64,000 bases of DNA from Streptomyces montanisoli (GTDB lineage: Bacteria; Actinomycetota; Actinomycetes; Streptomycetales; Streptomycetaceae): assembly GCF_017813245.1 (NCBI RefSeq), contig NZ_JAGIQL010000015.1, positions 1 to 64,000 on the forward strand, read 5' to 3'. Position numbers and translations under genes: made by a program. The notes under the pieces are model-generated. The model saw nothing but the letters and a program-made list of their open reading frames with translations. It did no database searches and had not been told where the DNA came from. Position 1 is the first letter of the stretch, and every line of letters starts with the position of its first letter. Shown piece after piece: positions 24,811 to 33,641 of this stretch.

Positions 24811-25314
24811 ATGGACGCGGTACGGATCGCGGAGGCGGGCAGGGACGCACTGGCGCTGAGCGGCAGCACGGCGGAGGTGGTGGCCGAGGCCTGGCAGGCG
24901 CAGGCCCTGGCACAGGCGGTCGGGCTCCGGCTGGCCGCTCAGGCGCCGCCGCGCGAGCGGACGGCGGCGTGCGAGCTGGCCGACGCTGGGGAACGGGGAT
25001 GCGGCCCCGTCGGGCACGCGGCGCTGCGCGCCGCGGGCGGGCTCAGGGCGGAGGCGCTGACGGGCCCGGTTGACGCCCGGGCGGCGCTGACCGCGCTCGG
25101 TCTGCTGCTCGAAGAGGCAGGGATGGCGCTCGTGGCCGTCGCCACCGCCGCGGACGACGCCTGGGTCTACTGGCAGTGCGTGGAGGCGATCGACGCGGCC
25201 GCGGAGTCGGGCGACCGTGTGACGGCGCTGCTCGGGCTCGTGGCGGGGCGGGAGCGCGAGCCGGAGCCGTGCGAGCGGCACGGTCCTGGGCCTCCGCGCG
25301 GCGGCGGGGTATGA
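24811..25314 (+). CDS. Conserved actinomycete hypothetical protein (DUF6099-like)
   Basis: The 167-aa protein is alanine-rich and predicted helical, with MDAVRIAEAGRDALALSGS at the start and EAWQAQALAQAVGLRL. The later part, ALGLLLEEAGMALVAVA then WVYWQCVEAIDAA, looks like conserved helices. I recall a Streptomyces family of this shape (DUF6099) but no function is known. No signal peptide, membrane segment or catalytic motif is seen. ATG 24811 follows GGGCGGGGCGTGAG. Two DnaA boxes lie about 90 nt upstream. Confidence 0.7.
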   Translation: MDAVRIAEAGRDALALSGSTAEVVAEAWQAQALAQAVGLRLAAQAPPRERTAACELADAGERGCGPVGHAALRAAGGLRAEALTGPVDARAALTALGLLLEEAGMALVAVATAADDAWVYWQCVEAIDAAAESGDRVTALLGLVAGREREPEPCERHGPGPPRGGGV

Positions 25315-25402
25315 GGGGCCGCCGGCGCCGGGAGGGCGGGGTGACCGGGGAGACCGGGGTGTGCGGGCGGGCCGCCACGGGCGAAGGTGCAGGATGGGGA
25401 AC

Positions 25403-26326
25403 ATGGATCTCCGCATCTTCACCGAGCCCCAGCAAGGGGCCACGTACGACACCGTTCTGCGCGTCGCCAAGGCGACCGAGGACCTCGGATTCGATGCCTT
25501 CTTCCGCTCGGACCACTATCTGCACATGGGCGATGCGGACGGCCTGCCCGGGCCGACGGACGCCTGGATCACCCTGGCAGGACTGGCCAGGGAGACGAAG
25601 CAGATCCGGCTCGGCACGCTGGTCACGGCGGCCACGTTCCGGCTGCCCGGCGTGCTCGCCATCGAGGTCGCCCAGGTCGACCGGATGTCCGGCGGCAGGG
25701 TGGAGCTGGGGCTCGGCGCGGGCTGGTTCGAGCAGGAGCACCAGGCGTACGGCATCCCGTTCCCCGGGAACCGCTTCGACCGCCTGGAGGAGCAACTGGC
25801 CGTGGTGACCGGCCTGTGGGCGACGGAGGTGGGCAAGACCTTCTCGTACGAGGGCGCCCACTACCGGCTGACCGACTCGCCGGCACTGCCCAAGCCGGCC
25901 CAGTCCAAGCCGCCGGTGATCATCGGCGGGCACGGTCCGAAGCGCACGCCGCGGCTCGCGGCGCGCTACGCCGACGAGTTCAACATGCCGTTCGCCTCGA
26001 TCGAGGACACGGAGCGGCAGTTCGGCCGGGTACGGGCGGCCGCCGAGGAGGCCGGACGGAGCGCGGACGACCTGGTGTACTCCAGCGCGCTGGTGATCTG
26101 TGTCGGCAAGGACGACGCGGAGGTGGCCCGCAGGGCCGCCTTCCTCGGCAGGGAGGTGGACGAGCTCAAGGAGAACGGCCTCGCGGGCTCGCCCGCCGAG
26201 GTGGTCGACAAGATCGGCCGGTACGCGGCGGCCGGCTCGCGGCGGATGTACCTCCAGACCATGGACCTCGACGACCTGGACCACCTGGAGCTCGTCGCCT
26301 CCCAGGTCGCGCCCCAGCTCGGCTGA
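25403..26326 (+). CDS. F420-dependent LLM-class oxidoreductase (luciferase-like)
   Basis: The 307-aa protein has the bacterial luciferase-like TIM barrel seen in coenzyme F420 enzymes: GFDAFFRSDHYLHMG near residue 30, IRLGTLVTAATFRLPGVLA, QVDRMSGGRVELGLGAGWFEQEH, PPVIIGGHG and YADEFNMPFAS. These segments bind F420 and flank the active site. I chose ATG 25403, which gives the usual MDLRIFTEPQ start; ATG 25394 three codons upstream is possible. Substrate unknown. The homocysteine methyltransferase gene follows 14 nt after the stop, so the two are probably co-transcribed. Confidence 0.9.
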   Translation: MDLRIFTEPQQGATYDTVLRVAKATEDLGFDAFFRSDHYLHMGDADGLPGPTDAWITLAGLARETKQIRLGTLVTAATFRLPGVLAIEVAQVDRMSGGRVELGLGAGWFEQEHQAYGIPFPGNRFDRLEEQLAVVTGLWATEVGKTFSYEGAHYRLTDSPALPKPAQSKPPVIIGGHGPKRTPRLAARYADEFNMPFASIEDTERQFGRVRAAAEEAGRSADDLVYSSALVICVGKDDAEVARRAAFLGREVDELKENGLAGSPAEVVDKIGRYAAAGSRRMYLQTMDLDDLDHLELVASQVAPQLG

Positions 26327-26340
26327 CGGGAGCGGGAACC

Positions 26341-27246
26341 GTGCGGCCCGTCCGCCCGCTCGCCGCTGCGCTGGCCGAGCGGACCGTCGTCCTGGACGGC
26401 GGCCTGTCCAACCAACTCGCCGCGCAGGGCTGCGACCTGTCCGACGCGCTGTGGTCGGCGCGGCTGCTGGTGGACGGGCCGGAGCAGATCACGGCGGCCC
26501 ACACCGCGTACGTGCGGGCGGGCGCCCGGGTCGTGATCACGTCCAGCTACCAGGCCACCTTCGAGGGGTTCGCGCGCCGCGGCGCCGGGCCCGCGGAGGC
26601 GGCGCGGCTGCTGGCCCGCAGCGTGGAGTCGGCCCGCGCGGCGGGAGAGGCGGTGGGGGAGGAGGTGTGGGTCGCCGCGTCCGTCGGCCCGTACGGTGCC
26701 ATGCTCGCCGACGGCTCCGAGTACCGCGGCCGCTACGGGCTGACGGTGCGGGAGCTGACCCGCTTCCATCGGCCCAGGATCGAGGCGCTCGCCGCGGCGG
26801 GGCCCGACGTCCTCGCGCTGGAGACCGTTCCCGACACCGACGAGGCGGAGGCGCTGCTCGCGGCGGCCCGCGCCACCGGGCTGCCGGTGTGGCTCTCGTA
26901 CACCGTCGCGGGCGGAAGTACCCGGGCGGGCCAGCCGATCGCCGACGCCTTCTCCCTGGCCAGGGGGGAGGGGCAGGTGATCGCGGTGGGCGTCAACTGC
27001 TGCGAGCCCGGCGACACGGAGCAGGCCGTGGAGGTCGCCGCCGGGGTCACGGGCAAGCCGGTCGTCGCCTACCCCAACAGCGGTGAGCGGTGGGACGCGG
27101 CGTCCGGCCGCTTCCGCGGCCGCGCCACGTTCGACGCCTCGCTCGTGCGGGCGTGGCAGGCGGCGGGGGCACGTCTCGTGGGCGGCTGCTGCCAGGTGGG
27201 CCCCGGAGCGATCGCCGAGGTCGCCGCGACCGTAGCGAGTGTCTGA
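26341..27246 (+). CDS. mmuM: Homocysteine S-methyltransferase
   Basis: The 301-aa protein is a zinc-dependent methyltransferase of the MmuM/Pcv type. It has [18 protein letters not shown] at the N-terminus, the zinc ligands in VNCCEPG (about 220-225) and the GGCCQVGP doublet near the C-terminus (about 281-288). It transfers a methyl group from S-methylmethionine or SAM to homocysteine to give methionine. GTG 26341 has GGGAGCGGG upstream. Length matches E. coli MmuM. No S-methylmethionine permease is adjacent, though an APC permease lies 4 kb upstream. Confidence 0.9.
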   Translation: MRPVRPLAAALAERTVVLDGGLSNQLAAQGCDLSDALWSARLLVDGPEQITAAHTAYVRAGARVVITSSYQATFEGFARRGAGPAEAARLLARSVESARAAGEAVGEEVWVAASVGPYGAMLADGSEYRGRYGLTVRELTRFHRPRIEALAAAGPDVLALETVPDTDEAEALLAAARATGLPVWLSYTVAGGSTRAGQPIADAFSLARGEGQVIAVGVNCCEPGDTEQAVEVAAGVTGKPVVAYPNSGERWDAASGRFRGRATFDASLVRAWQAAGARLVGGCCQVGPGAIAEVAATVASV

Positions 27247-27355
27247 CCACGACCGTGGGAGTGCGGGAGCCGGCGGCCGGCCGCCCGAAGCGGGGCGCGT
27301 GGATTGCGGGCGTCTCCCGGGGGTGAAGGGGGCGCCGCGCGGTCAGGATGGAGGC

Positions 27356-28588
27356 ATGAGCTTCCATGTCGACTCAGAGACCGGGCGGCTGCGCCGCGTC
27401 ATCCTGCACCGCCCCGGTCTCGAACTGAAGCGGCTGACTCCGGGGAACGCGGACACGCTGCTCTTCGACGACGTGCTGTGGGTGCGCCGCGCCCAGGAGG
27501 AGCACGACGGCTTCGCCGCGCTCCTGCGGGAGCGCGGCGTCGAGGTGCACCTCTTCGGCGACCTGCTGCGCGAGTCCCTGGAGATCCCCGCGGCCCGGGG
27601 CCTGGTGCTCGACCGGGTCTTCGACGAGAAGGAGTACGGCCCTCTCGCGACCCGCCACCTCAGGGCCGCGTTCGACGAGCTGGACACCGCGCAGCTGACC
27701 GAGGCGCTGATCGGCGGTGTCACCAAGCGGGAGTTCCTCGATGACCACGCGGAGCCCACTTCGGTGCGCTTCCACGTCATGGAGCAGGACGACTTCCTGC
27801 TCGACCCGCTGCCCAACCACCTCTTCACCCGGGACACCTCGGCCTGGATCTACGACGGTGTCTCCATCAACGCCATGCGCTGGCCCGCCCGGCAGCGCGA
27901 GACCGTGCACTTCGAGGCGATCTACAAGCACCACCCGCTCTTCGCGGGCCCCGGCGCCGGCCCCTTCCACCACTGGTCAGAGGGGCAGGACGACTACCCG
28001 TCCACCATCGAGGGCGGAGACGTGCTGGTGCTCGGCAGGGGCGCCGTCCTGATCGGCATGAGCGAGCGCACGACGCCGCAGGCCGTGGAGATGCTGGCCC
28101 GCGGCCTGTTCGCCGAGGGCTCCGCCACCACGATCATCGCGCTCGACATGCCGAAGCGACGCGCGTTCATGCACCTCGACACGGTGATGACGATGGTCGA
28201 CGGCGACACGTTCACCCAGTACGCGGGCCTCGGCATGCTCCGCTCGTACACCATCGAGCCCGGCGACGGAGGCAACGAGCTGAAGGTCACCGACCACCCT
28301 CCCGAGCACATGCACCGGGCGATCGCGGCGGCGCTCGGCCTGGACGCGATCCGGGTGCTCACCCCCACCCAGGACGTGCACTCCGCGGCGCGCGAGCAGT
28401 GGGACGACGGGTGCAACGTGCTCGCCGTCGAGCCCGGCGTCGTCGTCGCGTACGAGCGCAACTCCACCACCAACACACACCTGCGCAAGCAGGGCATCGA
28501 GGTGATCGAGATCCGCGGCAGCGAGCTGGGCCGGGGCAGGGGCGGGCCGCGCTGCATGAGCTGCCCGGTCGAGAGGGACGCCGTCTGA
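27356..28588 (+). CDS. arcA: Arginine deiminase
   Basis: The 410-aa protein hydrolyses arginine to citrulline and ammonia. It has the family blocks [26 protein letters not shown] (Asp of the guanidinium site), [21 protein letters not shown] (catalytic His) and the C-terminal GGPRCMSCP with catalytic Cys400. GATGGAGG precedes the ATG at 27356. The ornithine carbamoyltransferase gene follows after 88 nt with its own promoter elements. Carbamate kinase and an arginine-ornithine antiporter are not in the window, so the classical arc operon is incomplete here. Confidence 0.96.
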   Translation: MSFHVDSETGRLRRVILHRPGLELKRLTPGNADTLLFDDVLWVRRAQEEHDGFAALLRERGVEVHLFGDLLRESLEIPAARGLVLDRVFDEKEYGPLATRHLRAAFDELDTAQLTEALIGGVTKREFLDDHAEPTSVRFHVMEQDDFLLDPLPNHLFTRDTSAWIYDGVSINAMRWPARQRETVHFEAIYKHHPLFAGPGAGPFHHWSEGQDDYPSTIEGGDVLVLGRGAVLIGMSERTTPQAVEMLARGLFAEGSATTIIALDMPKRRAFMHLDTVMTMVDGDTFTQYAGLGMLRSYTIEPGDGGNELKVTDHPPEHMHRAIAAALGLDAIRVLTPTQDVHSAAREQWDDGCNVLAVEPGVVVAYERNSTTNTHLRKQGIEVIEIRGSELGRGRGGPRCMSCPVERDAV

Positions 28589-28604
28589 GCCCTGGAAATC
28601 CCCC

Positions 28605-28635
28605 CTGTATAGCCATGCGGTGTGTCGTATATAGT
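28605..28635 (+). promoter_or_regulatory. AT-rich promoter/operator of arcB with ARG-box-like sequence
   Basis: Within the 88-nt arcA-arcB gap, CTGTATA (28605-28611) and TATATAG (28628-28634) form an inverted repeat with one mismatch. TGTATAGCCATGCG (28606-28619) matches the E. coli ARG-box core at 9 of 14 positions. TATAGT at 28630-28635 is a good -10 element; no strong -35 is seen. ArgR control is plausible but unproven. Confidence 0.4.
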
Positions 28636-28676
28636 CTCACTCGTCCCGTCGTCGCCGATCCCGCAGGAGCAGTCCC

Positions 28677-29681
28677 ATGGCCATCCACCTCCCGGGCCGC
28701 CACTTCCTCAAGGAGCTGGACTTCACGGCCGAGGAGTTCCGCGGCCTGGTCGACCTGGCCGCCGAGCTGAAGGCCGCCAAGAAGGCGGGAACCGAGGTAC
28801 GGCGGCTGAGCGGCAGGAACATCGCGCTGATCTTCGAGAAGTCCTCCACGCGCACGCGGTGCTCCTTCGAGGTGGCCGCCGCCGACCAGGGCGCCTCGAC
28901 CACCTACATCGACCCGGCGAGCTCGCACATCGGCGTCAAGGAGTCCGCGAAGGACACCGCCCGGGTCCTCGGGCGCATGTTCGACGGCATCCAGTACCGC
29001 GGGGACGCCCAGGCGACCGTCGAGGAGCTCGCCGCATACGCGGGCGTGCCCGTGTTCAACGGCCTCACCGACGACTGGCACCCGACCCAGATGCTCGCCG
29101 ACGTGCTCACCATGACCGAGCACTGCGCGAAGCCGCTCACCGGCATCAGCTTCGCCTACCTGGGTGACGCCCGCTTCAACATGGGCAACTCCTACCTGGT
29201 CACGGCGGCGCTGCTCGGCATGGACGTGCGGATCGTCGCTCCTCGCGCGTTCTGGCCCGGCGACGAGGTCGTCGGCGCGGCGCGCAAGGCCGCCGAGGTC
29301 AGCGGGGCCCGGCTGTCCCTGACGGAGGACATCGCGGAGGGCGTCGCGGGCGCCGACTTCGTCGTCACCGACGTCTGGGTGTCCATGGGCGAGCCGAAGG
29401 AGGTCTGGGACGTGCGCATAGAGGCGCTCGCCCCGTACGCGGTGACCATGGACGTCCTGCGTGCCACCGGCAACCCGGACGTGAAGTTCCTGCACTGCCT
29501 GCCGGCCTTCCACGACCTGGGCACGGAGGTCGGCCGCGAGATCCACGAGCGCTACGGCATGCGCGAGCTCGAGGTCACCGACGAGGTCTTCGAGTCGGAG
29601 CACTCGGTCGTCTTCGACGAGGCGGAGAACCGGCTGCACACCATCAAGGCGATCCTCGTCGCCACGATGGGCGACGCGTAG
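28677..29681 (+). CDS. arcB: Ornithine carbamoyltransferase (ArcB/ArgI type)
   Basis: The 334-aa enzyme interconverts citrulline plus phosphate with ornithine plus carbamoyl phosphate. The carbamoyl-phosphate loop STRTR is at 57-61, HPTQ follows at about 140, DVWVSMGE lies before 245, and HCLPAFHD binds ornithine near 273. The chain is longer than typical anabolic ArgF and closer to the 334-residue ArgI/ArcB form. With arcA upstream, a catabolic role is likely, but anabolic use cannot be excluded. GCAGGAGCAG precedes the ATG. Confidence 0.95.
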   Translation: MAIHLPGRHFLKELDFTAEEFRGLVDLAAELKAAKKAGTEVRRLSGRNIALIFEKSSTRTRCSFEVAAADQGASTTYIDPASSHIGVKESAKDTARVLGRMFDGIQYRGDAQATVEELAAYAGVPVFNGLTDDWHPTQMLADVLTMTEHCAKPLTGISFAYLGDARFNMGNSYLVTAALLGMDVRIVAPRAFWPGDEVVGAARKAAEVSGARLSLTEDIAEGVAGADFVVTDVWVSMGEPKEVWDVRIEALAPYAVTMDVLRATGNPDVKFLHCLPAFHDLGTEVGREIHERYGMRELEVTDEVFESEHSVVFDEAENRLHTIKAILVATMGDA

Positions 29682-29692
29682 CGGCGCGCACA

Positions 29693-29747
29693 GGCGCCCC
29701 CAGGACCGCGTGCGGGCGCCCCCAGGACCGCGCGCAGGTGCCCCAGG
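29693..29747. repeat. Short tandem repeat, 22-nt period, about 2.5 copies
   Basis: The 18-mer GGCGCCCCCAGGACCGCG occurs exactly at 29693-29710 and 29715-29732, and a degenerate third unit (GGTGCCCCAGG) starts at 29737, always 22 nt apart. It fills the gap between arcB and the convergent ATPase gene. It may serve as a transcription block or be neutral. Confidence 0.6.
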
Positions 29748-29769
29748 GCAGAATCCCGCTCTCTCCCCG

Positions 29770-30258
29770 TCAGGTGTGCCGGGGCCCCGACGCCTGCTGG
29801 GGGATCGCCGGCGCCGGCGGGCCGCCTCCCGGCGCGGCGTGCTCGGGCAGCGTGAACCACAGCGCCTTGCCGCCGGCGTCGGTCGGGCGGTGCCCGCACT
29901 CCGCGCTGAGCGTGCGGATCAGCAGCAGCCCCCGGCCGTCCTCCTGCCAGGGGTCGGGCATCGTGGCCGGGCCCGGCCTGGCCAGTCCGCGCGGCGGCTC
30001 TGGGTCGGTGTCGTGCACCTCGACGCGGCAGCATCCCGCCGGGTCCACCGCGACCACCAGCCGTATCGGCTCGTCGCCCGCCGTGTGCTCCACCGCGTTC
30101 GCCACCAGTTCCGCCGTCAGCAGCTCCGCCGTGTCCGCGTCGGCGCCCCCCTCGCGGGTCGCGAGCGCGGCCCGCACCAGCGCACGCGCCATCGGCACCG
30201 CCGCGGGCGAGTGCGGCAGCGCGATGCCCCAGGGGGAACGGCGTGGACTGTCGGACAA
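29770..30258 (-). CDS. RsbW-like ATP-binding regulatory protein (HATPase, anti-sigma-factor type)
   Basis: The 162-aa protein is a stand-alone GHKL ATPase of the kind abundant in Streptomyces. The N-box is ELLTAELVANAVEHTAGDEP (about 44-63), followed by VEVHDTDPEPP, and a G-box DGRGLLLIRTLS (about 106-117). Such proteins phosphorylate anti-sigma antagonists or bind sigma factors. It lacks a conserved C-terminal extension and ends in a Pro-rich tail. It is divergent from the enoyl-CoA hydratase gene and convergent with arcB. No partner antagonist gene is adjacent. Confidence 0.85.
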   Translation of the reverse strand: MSDSPRRSPWGIALPHSPAAVPMARALVRAALATREGGADADTAELLTAELVANAVEHTAGDEPIRLVVAVDPAGCCRVEVHDTDPEPPRGLARPGPATMPDPWQEDGRGLLLIRTLSAECGHRPTDAGGKALWFTLPEHAAPGGGPPAPAIPQQASGPRHT

Positions 30259-30379
30259 GGCGATCCGGTTCCTGGACGGTGGCTGACGTTATCGGAGGCT
30301 AAAGGCGGGGCTCCGGAAGCGACAACAGGTCCGTCATGGGACGTGTGCCACATATCGGTGCCCCGGGTATCGCGTGGTC

Positions 30380-30409
30380 GTGACGGTAGTCACAATGCGG
30401 TGATACGGT
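30380..30409 (+). promoter_or_regulatory. Promoter of enoyl-CoA hydratase unit with GTGAC-N4-GTCAC operator
   Basis: A perfect inverted repeat GTGACGGTAGTCAC (30380-30393) contains the -35 like GTGACG; the -10 TACGGT (30404-30409) is 18 nt further on. The same half-sites recur at 36167-36180 with the same spacing to a -10. PaaX-type regulation of both promoters is likely. Confidence 0.5.
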
Positions 30410-30436
30410 ATGGGCATCCGCCGAAGGGGAGGCTCC

Positions 30437-31264
30437 ATGAGCCCGTTCACCGGCTCCACGCCCCGCACCGAGACCTGGCGACACCTGCGGCTGACCCGGC
30501 AGGACGGCGTCATGACCGTCACCCTCGACCGGCCGGACAAGCTCAACGCGCTCACCTTCGGCGCCTACGCCGACCTGCGCGACCTGCTCGCCGAGCTGTC
30601 CCGCGAGCGCTCCGTGCGCGCGCTGGTCCTCGCCGGCGAGGGCAGGGGCTTCTGCTCCGGCGGCGACGTGGAGGAGATCATCGGCGCCACCCTCGCGCTC
30701 GACACCGCTGAACTGCTCGACTTCAACCGGATGACAGGACAGGTGGTACGGGCAGTGCGCGAGTGCCCGTTCCCGGTCGTCGCCGCCGTGCACGGGGTGG
30801 CCGCGGGCGCCGGCGCCGTGCTCGCGCTCGCCGCCGACTTCCGGATCGCCGACCCGTCCGCCAGGTTCTCCTTCCTCTTCACGCGCGTCGGCCTCTCCGG
30901 CGGCGACATGGGCGCCGCGTACCTGCTGCCGCGCGTCGTCGGCCTGGGTCACGCCACCAGGCTGCTGATGCTCGGCGAGCCGGTACGCGCCGCCGAGGCC
31001 GAACGCATCGGCCTGATCAGCGAGCTCACCGACGCGGGCGGCGCGGGCGAGCGCGCCGCGGCGCTCGCCCGCCACCTCGCCGACGGCCCCGCCCTCGCCT
31101 ACGCGCAGACCAAGGCGCTGCTCACCGCCGAACTCGACATGCCGCTCGCCGCCGCCGTGGAGATGGACGCGAGCACGCAGGCACTCCTGATGAACAGCGC
31201 CGACTACGCCGAGTTCCACGCGGCGTTCACCGGCAGGCGCGACGCCCACTGGCAGGGGCGGTGA
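30437..31264 (+). CDS. Enoyl-CoA hydratase/isomerase family protein
   Basis: The 275-aa protein has crotonase-fold features: MTVTLDRPDKLNALTF (about 25-40), LAGEGRGFCSGGDVEEI forming the first oxyanion-hole segment (about 67-83), and HGVAAGAGAVLALAADFRIAD (about 119-139). The usual catalytic Glu pair is at least partly kept near FLFTRVGLSGGDMGAAYLLPR, where the second usual Glu is Asp or absent. AAGGGGAGG lies 4 nt ahead of ATG 30437. It precedes the aryl-CoA hydroxylase gene by 4 nt and likely hydrates or hydrolyses the ring of its alicyclic product. Confidence 0.92.
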   Translation: MSPFTGSTPRTETWRHLRLTRQDGVMTVTLDRPDKLNALTFGAYADLRDLLAELSRERSVRALVLAGEGRGFCSGGDVEEIIGATLALDTAELLDFNRMTGQVVRAVRECPFPVVAAVHGVAAGAGAVLALAADFRIADPSARFSFLFTRVGLSGGDMGAAYLLPRVVGLGHATRLLMLGEPVRAAEAERIGLISELTDAGGAGERAAALARHLADGPALAYAQTKALLTAELDMPLAAAVEMDASTQALLMNSADYAEFHAAFTGRRDAHWQGR

Positions 31265-31268
31265 CAGC

Positions 31269-33641
31269 GTGGACGGCGACCCGCGGAGCGTCGTGGTCAT
31301 CGGCGGCGGCCCCGGCGGCCTGTACGCGGCGGCCCTGCTCGCCCGCCGCGACCCCGGGCGCGACATCACTGTCTGGGAGCGCGGCGCGCCCGACGCCACG
31401 TTCGGCTTCGGCGTGGTGCTGTCCGACGAGACGCTCGGCGGCATCGAGCACGCCGATCCCGTCGTGTACGAGGCGCTTCAGGACGCGTTCGTGCGCTGGG
31501 ACGAGATCGGCATCACCCACCGCGGCAGGACCCTCGTGTCCGGCGGCCACGGCTTCGCCGCACTCGACAGGCGCAGGCTCCTCGACATCCTCCAGGACCG
31601 CTGCGCACAGCTCGGCGTCGACCTGCGCTTTCGCACCCAGGCGCCGCCCGCCGCCGAGCTGGCGGGACGCCATGACCTGGTGATCGCCGCCGACGGTGCG
31701 GGCAGCGCCACCCGCACCGCCCACGCGGACGTCTTCCAGCCGACCGTCACCCGGCACCGCAACCGCTACATCTGGCTCGCCGCCGACATCGCGTTCGGCA
31801 CCTTCCGCTTCGACATCGCGGAGACCGAGTACGGCGTGATGCAACTGCACGGCTACCCGTACGCGCGGCCCACGCACGGCGGGCCAAAGGCCGCGGCGAG
31901 CACCGTCATCGTGGAGATGCGCGAAGAGGTCTGGCGCGCGGCCGGCTTCGACACGCTCGGCGAACGAGAGTCCGCCGAGCGATGCGCGAAGATCTTCGCC
32001 GACGCCCTCGGCGGCCGGCCGCTGCGCTCCAACGACTCCGCCTGGACGGCGTTTCGCACCGTCGTCTGCCGGCGGTGGAGCCACGGCAACACCGTCCTGC
32101 TCGGCGACGCCGCGCACACCGCGCACTTCTCGATCGGCTCCGGCACGAAACTCGCCGTCGAGGATGCCCTCGCCCTCGCCGCCTGCGTCGAGGAGCAGCC
32201 GGGCACGGACGCCGCCCTCGCCGCGTACGAGGCCGAGCGCAGGCCCGCCGTCGAGTCCACCCAGCGCGCCGCGGCGGCCAGCCTGCGCTGGTTCGAGCAG
32301 CTCGCCGGCTACATCGACCAGCCGCCGCACCGGTTCGCCTTCGGCCTGCTCACCCGCAGCCGCCGGGTCACCCACGGCAACCTGCGGCTGCGCGACCCGG
32401 CGTTCGTGCGCACCGTCGAGGACGAGTTCGGCTGCCCGCCGGGCACGCCGCCGATGTTCACGCCGTTCCGGCTCGGCGCCACCGAGCTGCGCAACCGCGT
32501 CGTGGTCTCCGCCATGGACATGTACCGGGCGCAGGACGGCGTCCCCGGCGACTTCCACCTCGTCCACCTCGGCGCCCGCGCCCTCGGCGGCGCGGGGCTC
32601 GTCATGACCGAGATGGTGTGCGTCAGCCCCGAGGGGCGCATCACCCCCGGCTGCACCGGCCTCTACACCGACGAGCAGGCGGCGGCCTGGCGCAGGATCA
32701 CCGACTTCGCACACGCCGAGTCGCCCGGCACCGTGCTCGGCGTCCAGCTCGGCCACTCGGGGCGCAAGGGCTCCACCCGGCTGATGTGGGAGGGCATGGA
32801 CGAGCCGCTGCCCGCGGGGAACTGGCCGCTGGCCGCCGCGTCCCCGCTGCCGTACAGGACCGGCGTCAGCCAGACCCCCGCGGAACTCGACGAGGACGGG
32901 CTCGCCGCCGTACGCGGCCAGTTCGCCGCGGCCGCGCGCCGCGCCGCCAACGCCGGCTTCGACGTGCTCGAACTGCACTGCGCCCACGGCTACCTGCTGT
33001 CCGGGTTCCTTTCCCCGCTGACCAACCGCCGCACCGACCGGTACGGCGGCGACCTCGCCGCGAGACTGCGCTACCCCCTGGAGGTCTTCGACGCCGTGCG
33101 CGCCGCCTGGCCCGCGGGCCGGCCCATGACCGTCCGCGTCTCCGCCACGGACTGGGCCCCGGACGGCACGTCGCCCGGCGAAGCCGTGGAGATCGCCCGG
33201 GCCTTCGCCGCGCACGGCGCCGCCGCGATCGACGTGTCCACCGGCCAGGTCGTCGCCGACGAGCGGCCCGAGTTCGGCCGCTCCTACCAGACGCCCTACG
33301 CCGACCTGATCCGCAACACCGCGCACGTACCGGTCATCGCGGTCGGAGCCATCTCCTCCTGGGACGACGTCAACTCGCTGCTGCTGGCCGGCCGCGCCGA
33401 CCTGTGCGCCCTCGCCAGGCCCCACCTGTACGACCCGCACTGGACCCTGCACGCGGCTGCGGAGCAGGGCTACGCGGGGGAGGCCGCGCCCTGGCCCCTG
33501 CCGTACGCGGCGGGCAGCCGCAAGCCGCCCGACGGACGCGACAGCACGCCGAAGCCGCGCCTCAGCCCCGGCCGGGCTCCGTCCGCCGGTGGCGTGCCGC
33601 CCGCCGCGCGAGCTCCCCGCGCACCTGGCGCACATGGCTGA
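31269..33641 (+). CDS. Bifunctional aryl-CoA monooxygenase/reductase (anthraniloyl-CoA or salicylyl-CoA 5-hydroxylase type)
   Basis: The 790-aa fusion joins an N-terminal FAD monooxygenase and a C-terminal old-yellow-enzyme domain. The first has the GGGPGGLYAAALLARR dinucleotide fold (11-26) and GDAAHTAHFSIGSGTKLA (about 279-296). The second starts near residue 395 (FTPFRLGATELRNRVVVSAMD) with GVQLGHSGRKG, ELHCAHGYLLSGFLSPLTN and TDRYGG. This architecture is that of 2-aminobenzoyl-CoA monooxygenase/reductase, which hydroxylates and then reduces the ring, and of salicylyl-CoA 5-hydroxylase. The last 80 nt overlap the convergent repressor gene and encode a Pro/Arg-rich tail. Start is GTG or ATG-like at 31269, 4 nt after the hydratase stop. 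Confidence 0.93.
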   Translation: MDGDPRSVVVIGGGPGGLYAAALLARRDPGRDITVWERGAPDATFGFGVVLSDETLGGIEHADPVVYEALQDAFVRWDEIGITHRGRTLVSGGHGFAALDRRRLLDILQDRCAQLGVDLRFRTQAPPAAELAGRHDLVIAADGAGSATRTAHADVFQPTVTRHRNRYIWLAADIAFGTFRFDIAETEYGVMQLHGYPYARPTHGGPKAAASTVIVEMREEVWRAAGFDTLGERESAERCAKIFADALGGRPLRSNDSAWTAFRTVVCRRWSHGNTVLLGDAAHTAHFSIGSGTKLAVEDALALAACVEEQPGTDAALAAYEAERRPAVESTQRAAAASLRWFEQLAGYIDQPPHRFAFGLLTRSRRVTHGNLRLRDPAFVRTVEDEFGCPPGTPPMFTPFRLGATELRNRVVVSAMDMYRAQDGVPGDFHLVHLGARALGGAGLVMTEMVCVSPEGRITPGCTGLYTDEQAAAWRRITDFAHAESPGTVLGVQLGHSGRKGSTRLMWEGMDEPLPAGNWPLAAASPLPYRTGVSQTPAELDEDGLAAVRGQFAAAARRAANAGFDVLELHCAHGYLLSGFLSPLTNRRTDRYGGDLAARLRYPLEVFDAVRAAWPAGRPMTVRVSATDWAPDGTSPGEAVEIARAFAAHGAAAIDVSTGQVVADERPEFGRSYQTPYADLIRNTAHVPVIAVGAISSWDDVNSLLLAGRADLCALARPHLYDPHWTLHAAAEQGYAGEAAPWPLPYAAGSRKPPDGRDSTPKPRLSPGRAPSAGGVPPAARAPRAPGAHG

